A DNA stretch of 64,000 nt from Geodermatophilus nigrescens (GTDB taxonomy: Bacteria; Actinomycetota; Actinomycetes; Mycobacteriales; Geodermatophilaceae), in assembly GCF_900129495.1 (NCBI RefSeq), contig NZ_FQVX01000003.1, positions 1,054,001-1,118,000 on the forward strand, read 5' to 3'. Below are positions 53,555 to 61,144 of the stretch, piece after piece. Position 1 is the first letter of the stretch; every line of letters starts with the position of its first letter. Position numbers and translations under genes: made by a program. The notes under the pieces were generated by a model. The model was given only the letters and a program-made list of their open reading frames with translations. It did no database searches and was not told where the DNA came from.

Positions 53555-53796
53555 GCGAGAACGACCCCGACCCCTACCTGCCCGGCGAGGGCCAGGGGCT
53601 CTCGGAGCTCGGCGGCCGGCAGGAGCCGAACGCCGGCGACCCCACCGACGGCGGCCGCGAGGGCCAGATCGGCACGGCGCCGAGCATCGCCTCCGACCTG
53701 CCCGACGACGGCGGCCCCGCGCTGGCGCCCGGTGGGGGCACCGTGTCCGAGGACGAGGACGCCGCCCCGGTGTCCGACCCCGGCCCCGACGCCTGA
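53551..53796 (+). CDS. Small acidic hypothetical protein
   Basis: 81 residues, rich in Asp, Glu, Gly and Pro, with no hydrophobic core, so probably disordered. Its ATG overlaps the rbfA stop (ATGA) and it ends five bases before the nrnA start. That tight packing supports it as a real gene. No family is recognised. Confidence 0.6.
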   Translation: MSENDPDPYLPGEGQGLSELGGRQEPNAGDPTDGGREGQIGTAPSIASDLPDDGGPALAPGGGTVSEDEDAAPVSDPGPDA

Positions 53797-53801
53797 CGCC
53801 G

Positions 53802-54860
53802 GTGACCCTCCCGTCCGCCGGGGTGCCGCCGCGCACCCCGGCCGCCGTGCTGGCCGCGGCCGCCGACGCCGGCGCGACCGTCGTGCTCTCCGGCCACGTG
53901 CAGCCCGACGCCGACGCGCTCGGCAGCACGCTCGCGCTCGCCGAGGGCCTGCGCCGGCGCGGCGCCCGCGTCACCGCCACCTTCCCGGGCCGGCCGGAGC
54001 TCCCGGCGTCCCTGGGCTGGCTGCCGGGTGCCGAGGGGCTCACCCCGGCCGCCGCCGTCGACCCCGCGCCGGACGTCTTCGTCAGCCTCGACGTCGCCTC
54101 CCCGGCGCGCCTGGGCGAGCTGGCGGTGCTGCTCGAGCGGGCCGGCACCTCCGTCGTCGTCGACCACCACGCCAGCAACCCGGGCTTCGGCGACGTGCGG
54201 CTGATCGACGGCGCGGCGCCCGCCACCGTCGTCCTGGTGGCCGGGCTGCTCGACGAGCTCGGCGTCCCCCTCGACGCGCCGCTGGCCACGCTGCTGTACG
54301 CGGGCCTCGCCGCCGACACCGGCTCCTTCCGCTTCGGCAGCACCCGGCCCGACACGCACCTGCTCGCCGCCCGGCTGCTCGGCACCGGCATCGACCACGC
54401 CGCGATCAGCCGGCGCCTGTTCGACACCGCGCCCTTCGGCTGGCTGCGGCTGCTGTCGGCGGTCGCCGGCCGCGCCGTCCTGGAGCCGGAGGTCGGACAG
54501 GGGCTGGTGTGGACCTGGTCGAGCACCGCCGAGGCCGCGGAGCACGGCCTGCCCGGCGAGCAGCTCGAGGCGCTGGTCGACGTCGTCCGCGCGACCGCCG
54601 AGGCCGACGTCGCCTGCGTGCTCAAGGGCCAGGACGACGGCTCGTGGTCGGTGTCGCTGCGCTCGCGCGGGGCCACCGACGTCGCCCGCGTCGCCACGGC
54701 GCTCGGCGGCGGCGGGCACCGCGCCGCCGCGGGCTTCACCTCGCACCTCGACCGGGAGGCGACGGTCGCGGCGATCCGCGCCACGCTCCGCGCCACGGTC
54801 GGGGCCACGACCCGGGGCACGGTCGGGGCCGAGGGGACACCCGCGACGCTCGCCCGGTGA
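53802..54860 (+). CDS. nrnA: DHH/DHHA1 phosphoesterase (NrnA-like oligoribonuclease/pAp phosphatase)
   Basis: 352 residues. The DHH domain has GHVQPDADALGSTLAL (motif I), VSLDVASPARLG (motif II) and VVDHHASNPGFGD (motif III). The DHHA1 domain ends with the GGGGHRAAAGF substrate motif. It degrades nanoRNA and dephosphorylates pAp. GTG 53802; the stop overlaps the next gene. Confidence 0.92.
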   Translation: MTLPSAGVPPRTPAAVLAAAADAGATVVLSGHVQPDADALGSTLALAEGLRRRGARVTATFPGRPELPASLGWLPGAEGLTPAAAVDPAPDVFVSLDVASPARLGELAVLLERAGTSVVVDHHASNPGFGDVRLIDGAAPATVVLVAGLLDELGVPLDAPLATLLYAGLAADTGSFRFGSTRPDTHLLAARLLGTGIDHAAISRRLFDTAPFGWLRLLSAVAGRAVLEPEVGQGLVWTWSSTAEAAEHGLPGEQLEALVDVVRATAEADVACVLKGQDDGSWSVSLRSRGATDVARVATALGGGGHRAAAGFTSHLDREATVAAIRATLRATVGATTRGTVGAEGTPATLAR

Positions 54861-56161
54861 CGGCGCGGGCGCCGTCGGTCCTCGGGCTGGCCGTCCCGGC
54901 GCTGGTCGTGCTGGCCGCCGAGCCGCTGTACCTGCTGGTCGACACCGCCGTCGTCGGCAACCTGGGCACCGTCCCGCTGGGCGGGCTCGCCGTCGGCGGC
55001 GGGCTGCTGGCCTGGGCCGCCGCGCTGCTCAACTTCCTCGCGTACGGCACCACCGCCCGCGCCGCCCGCCGCGCCGGGGCCGGCGACCGGGCGGGCGCGG
55101 TCGCCGAGGGCGTGCAGGCCACCTGGCTGGCGCTGCTGCTCGGCGCCGCCGTCGTGGTCCTGTTCCAGGTGCTGGCCGGCCCGCTGACCCGCGCGCTCGC
55201 CGGCGGCCCGGGCGAGGTGGCCGCGGCGGGGGAGGGGTGGCTGCGGATCGCCGGGTGCGGCGCGCCGCTGCTGCTGGTGTCCCTCGCGGGCAACGGCTGG
55301 CTGCGCGGGGTGCAGGAGCTGCGCCGGCCCGTGCGCTTCGTCGTCGCCGGGAGCCTGCTCAGCCTGGTGCTGTGCCCGCTGCTGGTGCACACCGCGGGTC
55401 TCGGGCTGAACGGCTCCGCGGTGGCCAACCTGGCCGGCCAGTCGCTGACGGCGGCGCTGTTCGTGCGGGCGCTCCTCCGCGAGGGCGCCGACTGGCGCTT
55501 CCGCCCGGCGGCCGTCCGCGCGCAGCTGGTCCTCGGCCGCGACCTGCTGCTGCGCGCCACCGTCCTCCAGGTGGCCTTCCTCACCGCCGCGGGGGTGGCC
55601 GCCCGCGCCGGGCAGGCGCAGCTCGGCGCCCACCAGATCGCGCTGCAGCTGTTCCTCTTCCTCGCCCTCGTGCTCGACGCCTACGCCATCGCCGCGCAGA
55701 CGCTCGTCGGCCACGCCCTCGGCGCCGGGCGGCCGGAGGAGGCCCGGGCCACCGCCCGGCGGGTGACGCTGTGGGGCCTGGGCACCGGCGCGCTGGTCGC
55801 CGTGCTCCTGCTCGCCGGCCGCGACCTGGTCGTGCCGCTGTTCACCGGCGACCCGGCCGTCCGGGAGCAGGCGGAGCTCGTCTGGTGGTTCCTCGCCGGC
55901 TTCCAGCCGCTGGCCGGGGTGGTGTTCGCCCTCGACGGCGTGCTCATGGGCGCCGGCGACGTGGCCTACCTGCGCACCGTCACGGTCGGGGCGGCGCTGC
56001 TCGGGTTCCTGCCGCTGTCGCTGTTGTCCGGCCCGCTCGGCTGGGGGCTCGCCGGCGTCTGGACCGGCCTGACCCTCTTCGTCGTGCTGCGGCTGGTCGC
56101 CGTCCTCGCCCGGGTGGCGGGGGACAGGTGGCTCACCGCACCTGCGACGGTGGGGACATGA
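54857..56161 (+). CDS. MATE family efflux transporter (DinF type)
   Basis: 434 residues with about twelve membrane helices: LVDTAVVGNLGTVPLGGLAV in helix 1-2, GNGWLRGVQELRRPVRF and LGAHQIALQLFLFLALVLDA are family-like. It is probably a Na+ or H+ antiporter of drugs or metabolites. In actinobacteria a DinF-type MATE gene often lies between nrnA and truB. It overlaps nrnA by four bases. Confidence 0.92.
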   Translation: MTARAPSVLGLAVPALVVLAAEPLYLLVDTAVVGNLGTVPLGGLAVGGGLLAWAAALLNFLAYGTTARAARRAGAGDRAGAVAEGVQATWLALLLGAAVVVLFQVLAGPLTRALAGGPGEVAAAGEGWLRIAGCGAPLLLVSLAGNGWLRGVQELRRPVRFVVAGSLLSLVLCPLLVHTAGLGLNGSAVANLAGQSLTAALFVRALLREGADWRFRPAAVRAQLVLGRDLLLRATVLQVAFLTAAGVAARAGQAQLGAHQIALQLFLFLALVLDAYAIAAQTLVGHALGAGRPEEARATARRVTLWGLGTGALVAVLLLAGRDLVVPLFTGDPAVREQAELVWWFLAGFQPLAGVVFALDGVLMGAGDVAYLRTVTVGAALLGFLPLSLLSGPLGWGLAGVWTGLTLFVVLRLVAVLARVAGDRWLTAPATVGT

Positions 56162-56171
56162 GCTCACCCCA

Positions 56172-56203
56172 CGAAGACGCTCCGCCGGCGCTCCACGTCT
56201 TCG
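56172..56203. repeat. Inverted repeat before truB
   Basis: 8-bp arms CGAAGACG (56172-56179) and CGTCTTCG (56196-56203) with a 16-base spacer, in the MATE-truB gap. It could be an mRNA hairpin; no function is assigned. Confidence 0.35.
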
Positions 56204-56216
56204 CGGGGACCCCCAG

Positions 56217-57137
56217 ATGAGCCGCCGTCGCGCCGCCGACGCCGACGTCACCCCCGGGATCCTGCTGGTCGACAAGCCCGGCGGCATGACGTCCCACGAC
56301 GTCGTCGCCCGCGCCCGCCGCGTGCTGTCGGTCCGCCGCGTCGGGCACGCCGGCACCCTCGACCCGATGGCCACCGGCCTGCTCGTCCTCGGCGTCGGCG
56401 CCGCCACCCGGCTGCTCGGCCACCTCGGCGGCTCGGACAAGGTCTACGAGGCCACCGTCCGGCTCGGGCAGACCACCGTCACCGACGACCGCGAGGGCGA
56501 GGTGCTCACCACCACCCCCGCCGACGGGGTCGCCGACGAGGCCGTCCGCGCCGCGCTCGCCGCCCAGACCGGCCCGCTGCTGCAGGTGCCCTCCTCGGTG
56601 AGCGCGGTCAAGGTCGGCGGGCGGCGGTCCTACGACCGGGTGCGCGCCGGCGAGGAGGTGGTCCTCGAGCCGCGGGCGGTCACCGTGCACCGCATCGACG
56701 TGCACGCGGTCACCCGCCCCGCGCCCGGGCTGGTCGACGTCGAGGTCACCGTCGCCTGCACCGCGGGCACCTACGTGCGCGCGATCGCCCGCGACGCCGG
56801 CGCCGCCCTCGGCGTGGGCGGCCACCTGACCGCGCTGCGCCGCACCGCCTCCGGGCCCTTCACCACCGCGCAGGCCGCGCCGGTGGAGGAGGCCGCGGCC
56901 GCGCTCGCCGCCGGCGGGGGACCGGGCGTGCTGTCCCTGCCCGACGCCGCGACGGCGATCTACCCGGAGCGGCGGCTCACCGACGACGAGGCGCGGGCCC
57001 TCGGCTACGGGCAGCGCATCCCCGCCACCGGCCGCCCCGGCCTGGTGGCCGCGCTCGACCCCGCCGGGCGGCTCGCCGCGCTGGTCGAGGACGCCGGGGC
57101 CACGGCCAGAGTGGCCGTGGGCTTCCCGCCCTCCTGA
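56217..57137 (+). CDS. truB: tRNA pseudouridine(55) synthase TruB
   Basis: 306 residues. VDKPGGMTSHDVVARARR is followed by the catalytic Asp in VGHAGTLDPMATGLLV. Motif VKVGGRRSYDRVRAGEEV and a C-terminal PUA-like part are present. It makes pseudouridine 55 in the T loop. ATG 56217. Confidence 0.96.
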   Translation: MSRRRAADADVTPGILLVDKPGGMTSHDVVARARRVLSVRRVGHAGTLDPMATGLLVLGVGAATRLLGHLGGSDKVYEATVRLGQTTVTDDREGEVLTTTPADGVADEAVRAALAAQTGPLLQVPSSVSAVKVGGRRSYDRVRAGEEVVLEPRAVTVHRIDVHAVTRPAPGLVDVEVTVACTAGTYVRAIARDAGAALGVGGHLTALRRTASGPFTTAQAAPVEEAAAALAAGGGPGVLSLPDAATAIYPERRLTDDEARALGYGQRIPATGRPGLVAALDPAGRLAALVEDAGATARVAVGFPPS

Positions 57138-57160
57138 CCGGCGCCTCGGCGCCCGGCGCG

Positions 57161-57841
57161 TCAGCCGCGGGCGGCCTTGCCGATGAGCGAGTCGTCGAGG
57201 TGCTCGAGCAGGTCGGCCGGGGTGGCGTACACCTCGTCGGCGCCCTCCTCGAGCAGCTCCTGCCGCGAGATCCCGCCGCAGGTGAGCGCGATGCACGGGA
57301 AGCCGGCGTCGCGGGCCGCCCGCACGTCCCAGATCGTGTCGCCCACGGCCACCGTCCGGCGGGGGTCCAGTCCGTTCTGCTCGGCCGCCGTCCGCAGCAG
57401 GTCCGGAGCGGGCTTGGCCGACTCGACGTCGGCCGAGGTGGTCGAGCCGTCGACGACGTCCTCGCCGCCGATCGCCGGGACCATCCACTCCAGGTCGGAC
57501 TCCTTGCCGCTGGTGGCCAGCACGACGGCGAGGTCCCGCTCGCGGCAGGCGGCGAGCAGCTCGTCGACGCGGGGGAAGGCGGAGACCAGCTCCCGCAGCG
57601 GCTCGTAGCGCCGGGTCTTGGTCTCCGAGATCTCCTCGGCGTCCTCGGCGTCCTCGCCGAGCAGGTGGGTGACCAGCTGCTCGCTCGCGATGCCGATGGC
57701 GCGGTGGCAGTCGGCCATGGACACGTCGTCGTGCCCGGTGTCGCGGAAGGCCTGCCACCACGCGAGGACCTGCAGGTAGTTGGTGTCGAGCAGGGTGCCG
57801 TCGACGTCGAACAGCACGCCGGGCCGCGGGTCCTGGGTCAC
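57161..57841 (-). CDS. HAD family hydrolase
   Basis: 226 residues. Motif I is FDVDGTLLDTNY, motif II is in VVLATSGKE, motif III Lys is in ESAKPAPDLL and motif IV is VGDTIWDVRAA. A helical cap (about 25-90) makes it a phosphoglycolate-phosphatase-like subclass. GTG 57841 starts directly before the motif I strand. It converges with truB at a 23-bp gap. Confidence 0.9.
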   Translation of the reverse strand: MTQDPRPGVLFDVDGTLLDTNYLQVLAWWQAFRDTGHDDVSMADCHRAIGIASEQLVTHLLGEDAEDAEEISETKTRRYEPLRELVSAFPRVDELLAACRERDLAVVLATSGKESDLEWMVPAIGGEDVVDGSTTSADVESAKPAPDLLRTAAEQNGLDPRRTVAVGDTIWDVRAARDAGFPCIALTCGGISRQELLEEGADEVYATPADLLEHLDDSLIGKAARG

Positions 57842-57919
57842 CGGGCCATCCTCGCCCGGGACCGGCGGCGCCGCAGGGGCGTGCGTGTGACCGGCCGCCA
57901 CGCCGGGAAGGAGCCGCGC

Positions 57920-58243
57920 ATGAGCGTCGTCAAGATCAACGCGATCGTGGTCCCGCCGCACGCGCAGGAGCGCTTCGAGGAGCGCTTCCGCGGCCGGGGC
58001 GGCCTGGTCGAGAAGACCCCCGGCTTCGAGTGGTTCGAGCTGCTGCGCCCCCTGGAGGGCACCGACCAGTACCTCGTCTACACCCGGTGGGAGAGCGAGG
58101 AGGCCTACCAGGCCTGGGAGGGCGGGCAGGACTTCGCCCGGGCGCACTCCGGCGGCGGCGACGAGCTCGCCCCGGCCGCCAGCGACTCGCACCACCTGTG
58201 GTCCTACCAGGTGATCGAGAGCTCGGCGCCCGACCGGCCCTGA
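57920..58243 (+). CDS. MhuD/IsdG-like heme-degrading monooxygenase
   Basis: 107 residues with one antibiotic-biosynthesis-monooxygenase (ABM) domain. It resembles mycobacterial MhuD closely: VVKINAIVVPPHA at the start, TPGFEWFELLRP, and YTRWESEEAYQAWEGG. MhuD's key residues align as Asn7, Trp66 and the heme-ligand His at 76. It is therefore a candidate heme oxygenase releasing iron. It starts at ATG 57920 after GGAAGGAG. It is alone in its orientation, divergent from the HAD gene. Confidence 0.85.
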   Translation: MSVVKINAIVVPPHAQERFEERFRGRGGLVEKTPGFEWFELLRPLEGTDQYLVYTRWESEEAYQAWEGGQDFARAHSGGGDELAPAASDSHHLWSYQVIESSAPDRP

Positions 58244-58364
58244 GCCGGCCGGGTGGGTACGGCGGCGGTCGGCTCCCGGCCGCCGCCGGACCCGGGGCTA
58301 CTGTGAGCCCGGGGCCGGCCCTCCGCCGGCCCGGCGCCCGCACGAGCTCACCCAGGTGGGAGAC

Positions 58365-59504
58365 ATGACCGACACGCTCGCCGACAGCCGCACCTCCTCC
58401 CGGATCTTCACCGAGGGCGTGCCGGTGACCGTGGAGCCGGTGACCCGCCGTCCCGCCGCCGACCGGGAGGCCGTGCTGGCCGACCCGGGCTTCGGCCGCT
58501 CCTTCACCGACTCGATGTTCGTGGCCCGCTACGAGGCCGGCCGCGGCTGGCACGACGCCCGGCTGACGCCCTACGGGCCGCTGCAGGTCGACCCGGCCAC
58601 CGCCGCGCTGCACTACGCGCAGTCGATCTTCGAGGGGCTCAAGGCCTACGCCCAGCCCGACGGCAGCGTCGCCACCTTCCGGCCCGAGGCCAACGCCGCC
58701 CGCTTCGCCCGCAGCGCCCGCCGGCTGGCCATGCCGCCGGTGCCCGAGGAGGCCTTCCTCGCCGCCGTCGACGCGCTCGTCGACGCCGACCGCGACTGGG
58801 TCCCCACCGGCCCCGACCAGACGCTGTACCTGCGGCCCTACCAGCTGGCCAGCGAGCCGTTCCTCGGCGTGCGCCCGGCCACCGAGTACCTGTTCCTCGT
58901 CATCGCCAGCCCCGCCGGCGCCTACTTCCCGCGCGGCGTGCACCCGGTGAGCGTCTACCTCTCCGAGGACTACATCCGCGCCGCGCCCGGCGGCACCGGC
59001 GACGTCAAGTGCGCCGGCAACTACGCCGCGAGCCTGCTGGCGCAGGAGCAGGCGATCGCCGCCGGCTGCGACCAGGTCGTGTGGCTCGACGCCGTCGAGA
59101 AGCGGTACGTCGAGGAGATGGGCGGGATGAACCTGTTCTTCGTCCTCGGCTCCGGCGACGACGCGGAGCTGGTCACCCCCGAGCTCACCGGCACCCTGCT
59201 GCCCGGCATCACCCGCGACTCGCTGGTCACCGTGGCCCGCGACCGCGGCATGCGGGTGACGGAGCGGAAGTTCAGCGTCGACGAGTGGCGCGCCGGCGTC
59301 GCCGACGGCACGGTCACCGAGACCTTCGCCTGCGGCACGGCCGCCGTCATCACCCCCGTCGGCGAGGTCAAGGCGCGCACCGGCGACTTCACCGTCGGCG
59401 ACGGCACCCCCGGCCCGGTGACCATGGGCCTGCGGGAGCACCTGCTCGACATCCAGCACGGCCGGGTGCCCGACACCCACGGCTGGCTGCACCGGGTCGC
59501 CTGA
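58365..59504 (+). CDS. ilvE: Branched-chain amino acid aminotransferase
   Basis: 379 residues, fold type IV PLP enzyme. The PLP lysine is in TGDVKCAGNYAASLLAQ. LHYAQSIFEGLKAY, LYLRPYQLASE and VEEMGGMNLFFV are BCAT family II motifs. Last step of Leu, Ile and Val synthesis. ATG 58365 with GGGAG upstream; GTG 58356 is an alternative. GC-rich hairpins lie in the 120-bp gap before it. Confidence 0.96.
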   Translation: MTDTLADSRTSSRIFTEGVPVTVEPVTRRPAADREAVLADPGFGRSFTDSMFVARYEAGRGWHDARLTPYGPLQVDPATAALHYAQSIFEGLKAYAQPDGSVATFRPEANAARFARSARRLAMPPVPEEAFLAAVDALVDADRDWVPTGPDQTLYLRPYQLASEPFLGVRPATEYLFLVIASPAGAYFPRGVHPVSVYLSEDYIRAAPGGTGDVKCAGNYAASLLAQEQAIAAGCDQVVWLDAVEKRYVEEMGGMNLFFVLGSGDDAELVTPELTGTLLPGITRDSLVTVARDRGMRVTERKFSVDEWRAGVADGTVTETFACGTAAVITPVGEVKARTGDFTVGDGTPGPVTMGLREHLLDIQHGRVPDTHGWLHRVA

Positions 59505-59536
59505 GCGACCCCGGCGGACCCCCAGGAGGACGGCGC

Positions 59537-60505
59537 GTGCGGCGCTGGCGCGGGCTGGCGGCCACCCCGGCCGACCTCGGGCGGACGGTGGTCACGGTGG
59601 GCCAGTACGACGGCGTCCACCGCGGCCACCAGCAGCTGATCGGCACCGCCGTCGAGCGGGCCCGGTCGCTGGGCCGGCCCTGCGTGCTGGTCACCTTCGA
59701 CCCGCACCCGAGCGAGGTCGTGCGGCCCGGCTCGCACCCGGCGATCCTCACGTCGCTGGACCGCAAGGCCGAGCTGGTGGCCGGGCTCGGCGTCGACGGC
59801 ATGTGCGTCATCCCGTTCACCCTGGAGTTCAGCCGGCACACCCCCGAGGAGTTCGCGCACGGCGTGCTCGTCGAGCAGCTGCACGCCTCGGCGGTCGTCG
59901 TCGGCGAGAACTTCACCTACGGGCACCGGGCCGCGGGCACCGTCACCACCCTCGCCCAGGAGGGCCGCCGGTTCGGGTTCGCCGTCGAGGGCATCCCGCT
60001 GGCCGGCGACGACTCCGCCGACGGCGAGGTCACCATCTCCTCCACCTACATCCGCGCCTGCGTCGCGGCCGGGGACATGGAGAGCGCGGCGCGGGCGCTG
60101 GGCCGCCCGCACCGCGTCGACGGCGTCGTCGTCCGGGGCGACCGGCGGGGCCGGGAGCTCGGCTACCCCACGGCCAACGTCGAGAGCCCGCCGTGGACGG
60201 CGATCCCCGCCGACGGCGTCTACGCCGGGCACCTGGTCACCCTCGACCCCTCCGGCGCGACGCTCCGCAGCGCCCCGGCGGCGATCTCCGTGGGCACCAA
60301 CCCGACGTTCCAGGGGTCGCGGCGCACCGTCGAGGCGTACGTCCTCGACTTCACCGGGGACCTCTACGGCGAGCACGTCGGCGTCGAGTTCGTCTCCCGG
60401 CTGCGGCCGATGACCTCCTTCACCGGGGTGGACGCCCTCGTCGAGGCCATGGCCGGCGACGTCGCCCGCACCCGTGCCGTCCTGGGGCTGCCCCCCGCCG
60501 GGTGA
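59537..60505 (+). CDS. ribF: Bifunctional riboflavin kinase/FAD synthetase
   Basis: 322 residues. The FAD synthetase domain has GQYDGVHRGHQQLI (usually GxFDGVHxGH), VTFDPHP and ISSTYIRACVAAGD. The riboflavin kinase domain has GRELGYPTANVE, SVGTNPTFQG and VEAYVLDFTGDLYG. It makes FMN and FAD. GTG 59537 follows AGGAGGA. Part of the conserved truB-ribF-rpsO-pnp order, here with three genes inserted after truB. Confidence 0.95.
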   Translation: MRRWRGLAATPADLGRTVVTVGQYDGVHRGHQQLIGTAVERARSLGRPCVLVTFDPHPSEVVRPGSHPAILTSLDRKAELVAGLGVDGMCVIPFTLEFSRHTPEEFAHGVLVEQLHASAVVVGENFTYGHRAAGTVTTLAQEGRRFGFAVEGIPLAGDDSADGEVTISSTYIRACVAAGDMESAARALGRPHRVDGVVVRGDRRGRELGYPTANVESPPWTAIPADGVYAGHLVTLDPSGATLRSAPAAISVGTNPTFQGSRRTVEAYVLDFTGDLYGEHVGVEFVSRLRPMTSFTGVDALVEAMAGDVARTRAVLGLPPAG

Positions 60506-60536
60506 TCACCGGCACGGGCGGCCGCGGGCACGCTGG

Positions 60537-60542
60537 TAGCCT
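60537..60542 (+). promoter_or_regulatory. Candidate -10 element of rpsO-pnp
   Basis: TAGCCT preceded by GG, 90 bp before rpsO, identical in core to the element before rimP. No -35 is evident. Confidence 0.4.
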
Positions 60543-60547
60543 CGGAG

Positions 60548-60602
60548 CGTCGGGCACCGCCCGACGTGTGTGCGAGCTGCCCCCGTGAACCAGACCGGGG
60601 GC
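60548..60602 (+). promoter_or_regulatory. Structured rpsO leader
   Basis: Two hairpins: 8-bp arms at 60548-60555 and 60559-60566 with an ACC loop, and 7-bp arms at 60579-60585 and 60596-60602. They lie just before the S15 ribosome-binding site. S15 represses its own mRNA through leader structures in several phyla, so autoregulation is plausible. Confidence 0.4.
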
Positions 60603-60631
60603 CACACCTGACCAGGCCCGGAGGCCCGCCC

Positions 60632-60901
60632 ATGGCGCTCGACAGCGCGACGAAGCAGCAGATCATGACCGAGTACGCGACGGTCGAGAAGGACACGGGC
60701 TCGCCCGAGGTCCAGGTCGCGATGCTCACCCGCCGGATCAGTGACCTGACCGAGCACCTCAAGCAGCACAAGCACGACCACCACAGCCGGCGGGGCCTGC
60801 TCCTGCTGGTCGGCCGCCGCCGGCGGCTGCTGAACTACCTGGCGAAGACCGACATCAACCGCTACCGCTCGCTCATCGAGCGGCTCGGTCTGCGCCGCTG
60901 A
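60632..60901 (+). CDS. rpsO: 30S ribosomal protein S15
   Basis: 89 residues, the standard length: [40 protein letters not shown] and [12 protein letters not shown] 60632 follows a GGAGG at nine to ten bases. An upstream in-frame ATG at 60566 is ignored because it lies inside the leader hairpins. Confidence 0.98.
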   Translation: MALDSATKQQIMTEYATVEKDTGSPEVQVAMLTRRISDLTEHLKQHKHDHHSRRGLLLLVGRRRRLLNYLAKTDINRYRSLIERLGLRR

Positions 60902-60905
60902 CCCC

Positions 60906-60938
60906 AGAGGGGACCGTCCCACCGGGACGGTCCCCTCT
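60906..60938 (+). terminator. Strong hairpin between rpsO and pnp
   Basis: Perfect 15-bp arms at 60906-60920 and 60924-60938 with an ACC loop, four bases after the rpsO stop, followed by CTCTCG. In Streptomyces the rpsO-pnp interval holds a hairpin that RNase III cleaves; this may be its counterpart. Confidence 0.8.
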
Positions 60939-61055
60939 CTCGTGGGGCGTCCGCCCCACGGGACCACGGCGCCCGCCGCGCGCTCCGACGCCGGCCGGTC
61001 CTCGGTGGTGGCCTCCGGGCATGCCCTCCCGTCGCGGGGGGAACGTCCCCGGGGG

Positions 61056-61067
61056 CTTCGATCGAAG
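61056..61067. repeat. 12-bp perfect palindrome in the pnp leader
   Basis: CTTCGATCGAAG, 78 bp before the pnp start, in an otherwise GC-rich gap of 243 bp. It could be an operator or the tip of an mRNA hairpin. Confidence 0.4.
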
Positions 61068-61144
61068 ACCGGTCACCCGGGAGCAGTCCGGCGCCGGGCG
61101 CCACGAAGAGGACGTCGCCGCATGCGACGTAGGAAGAGGACGAC

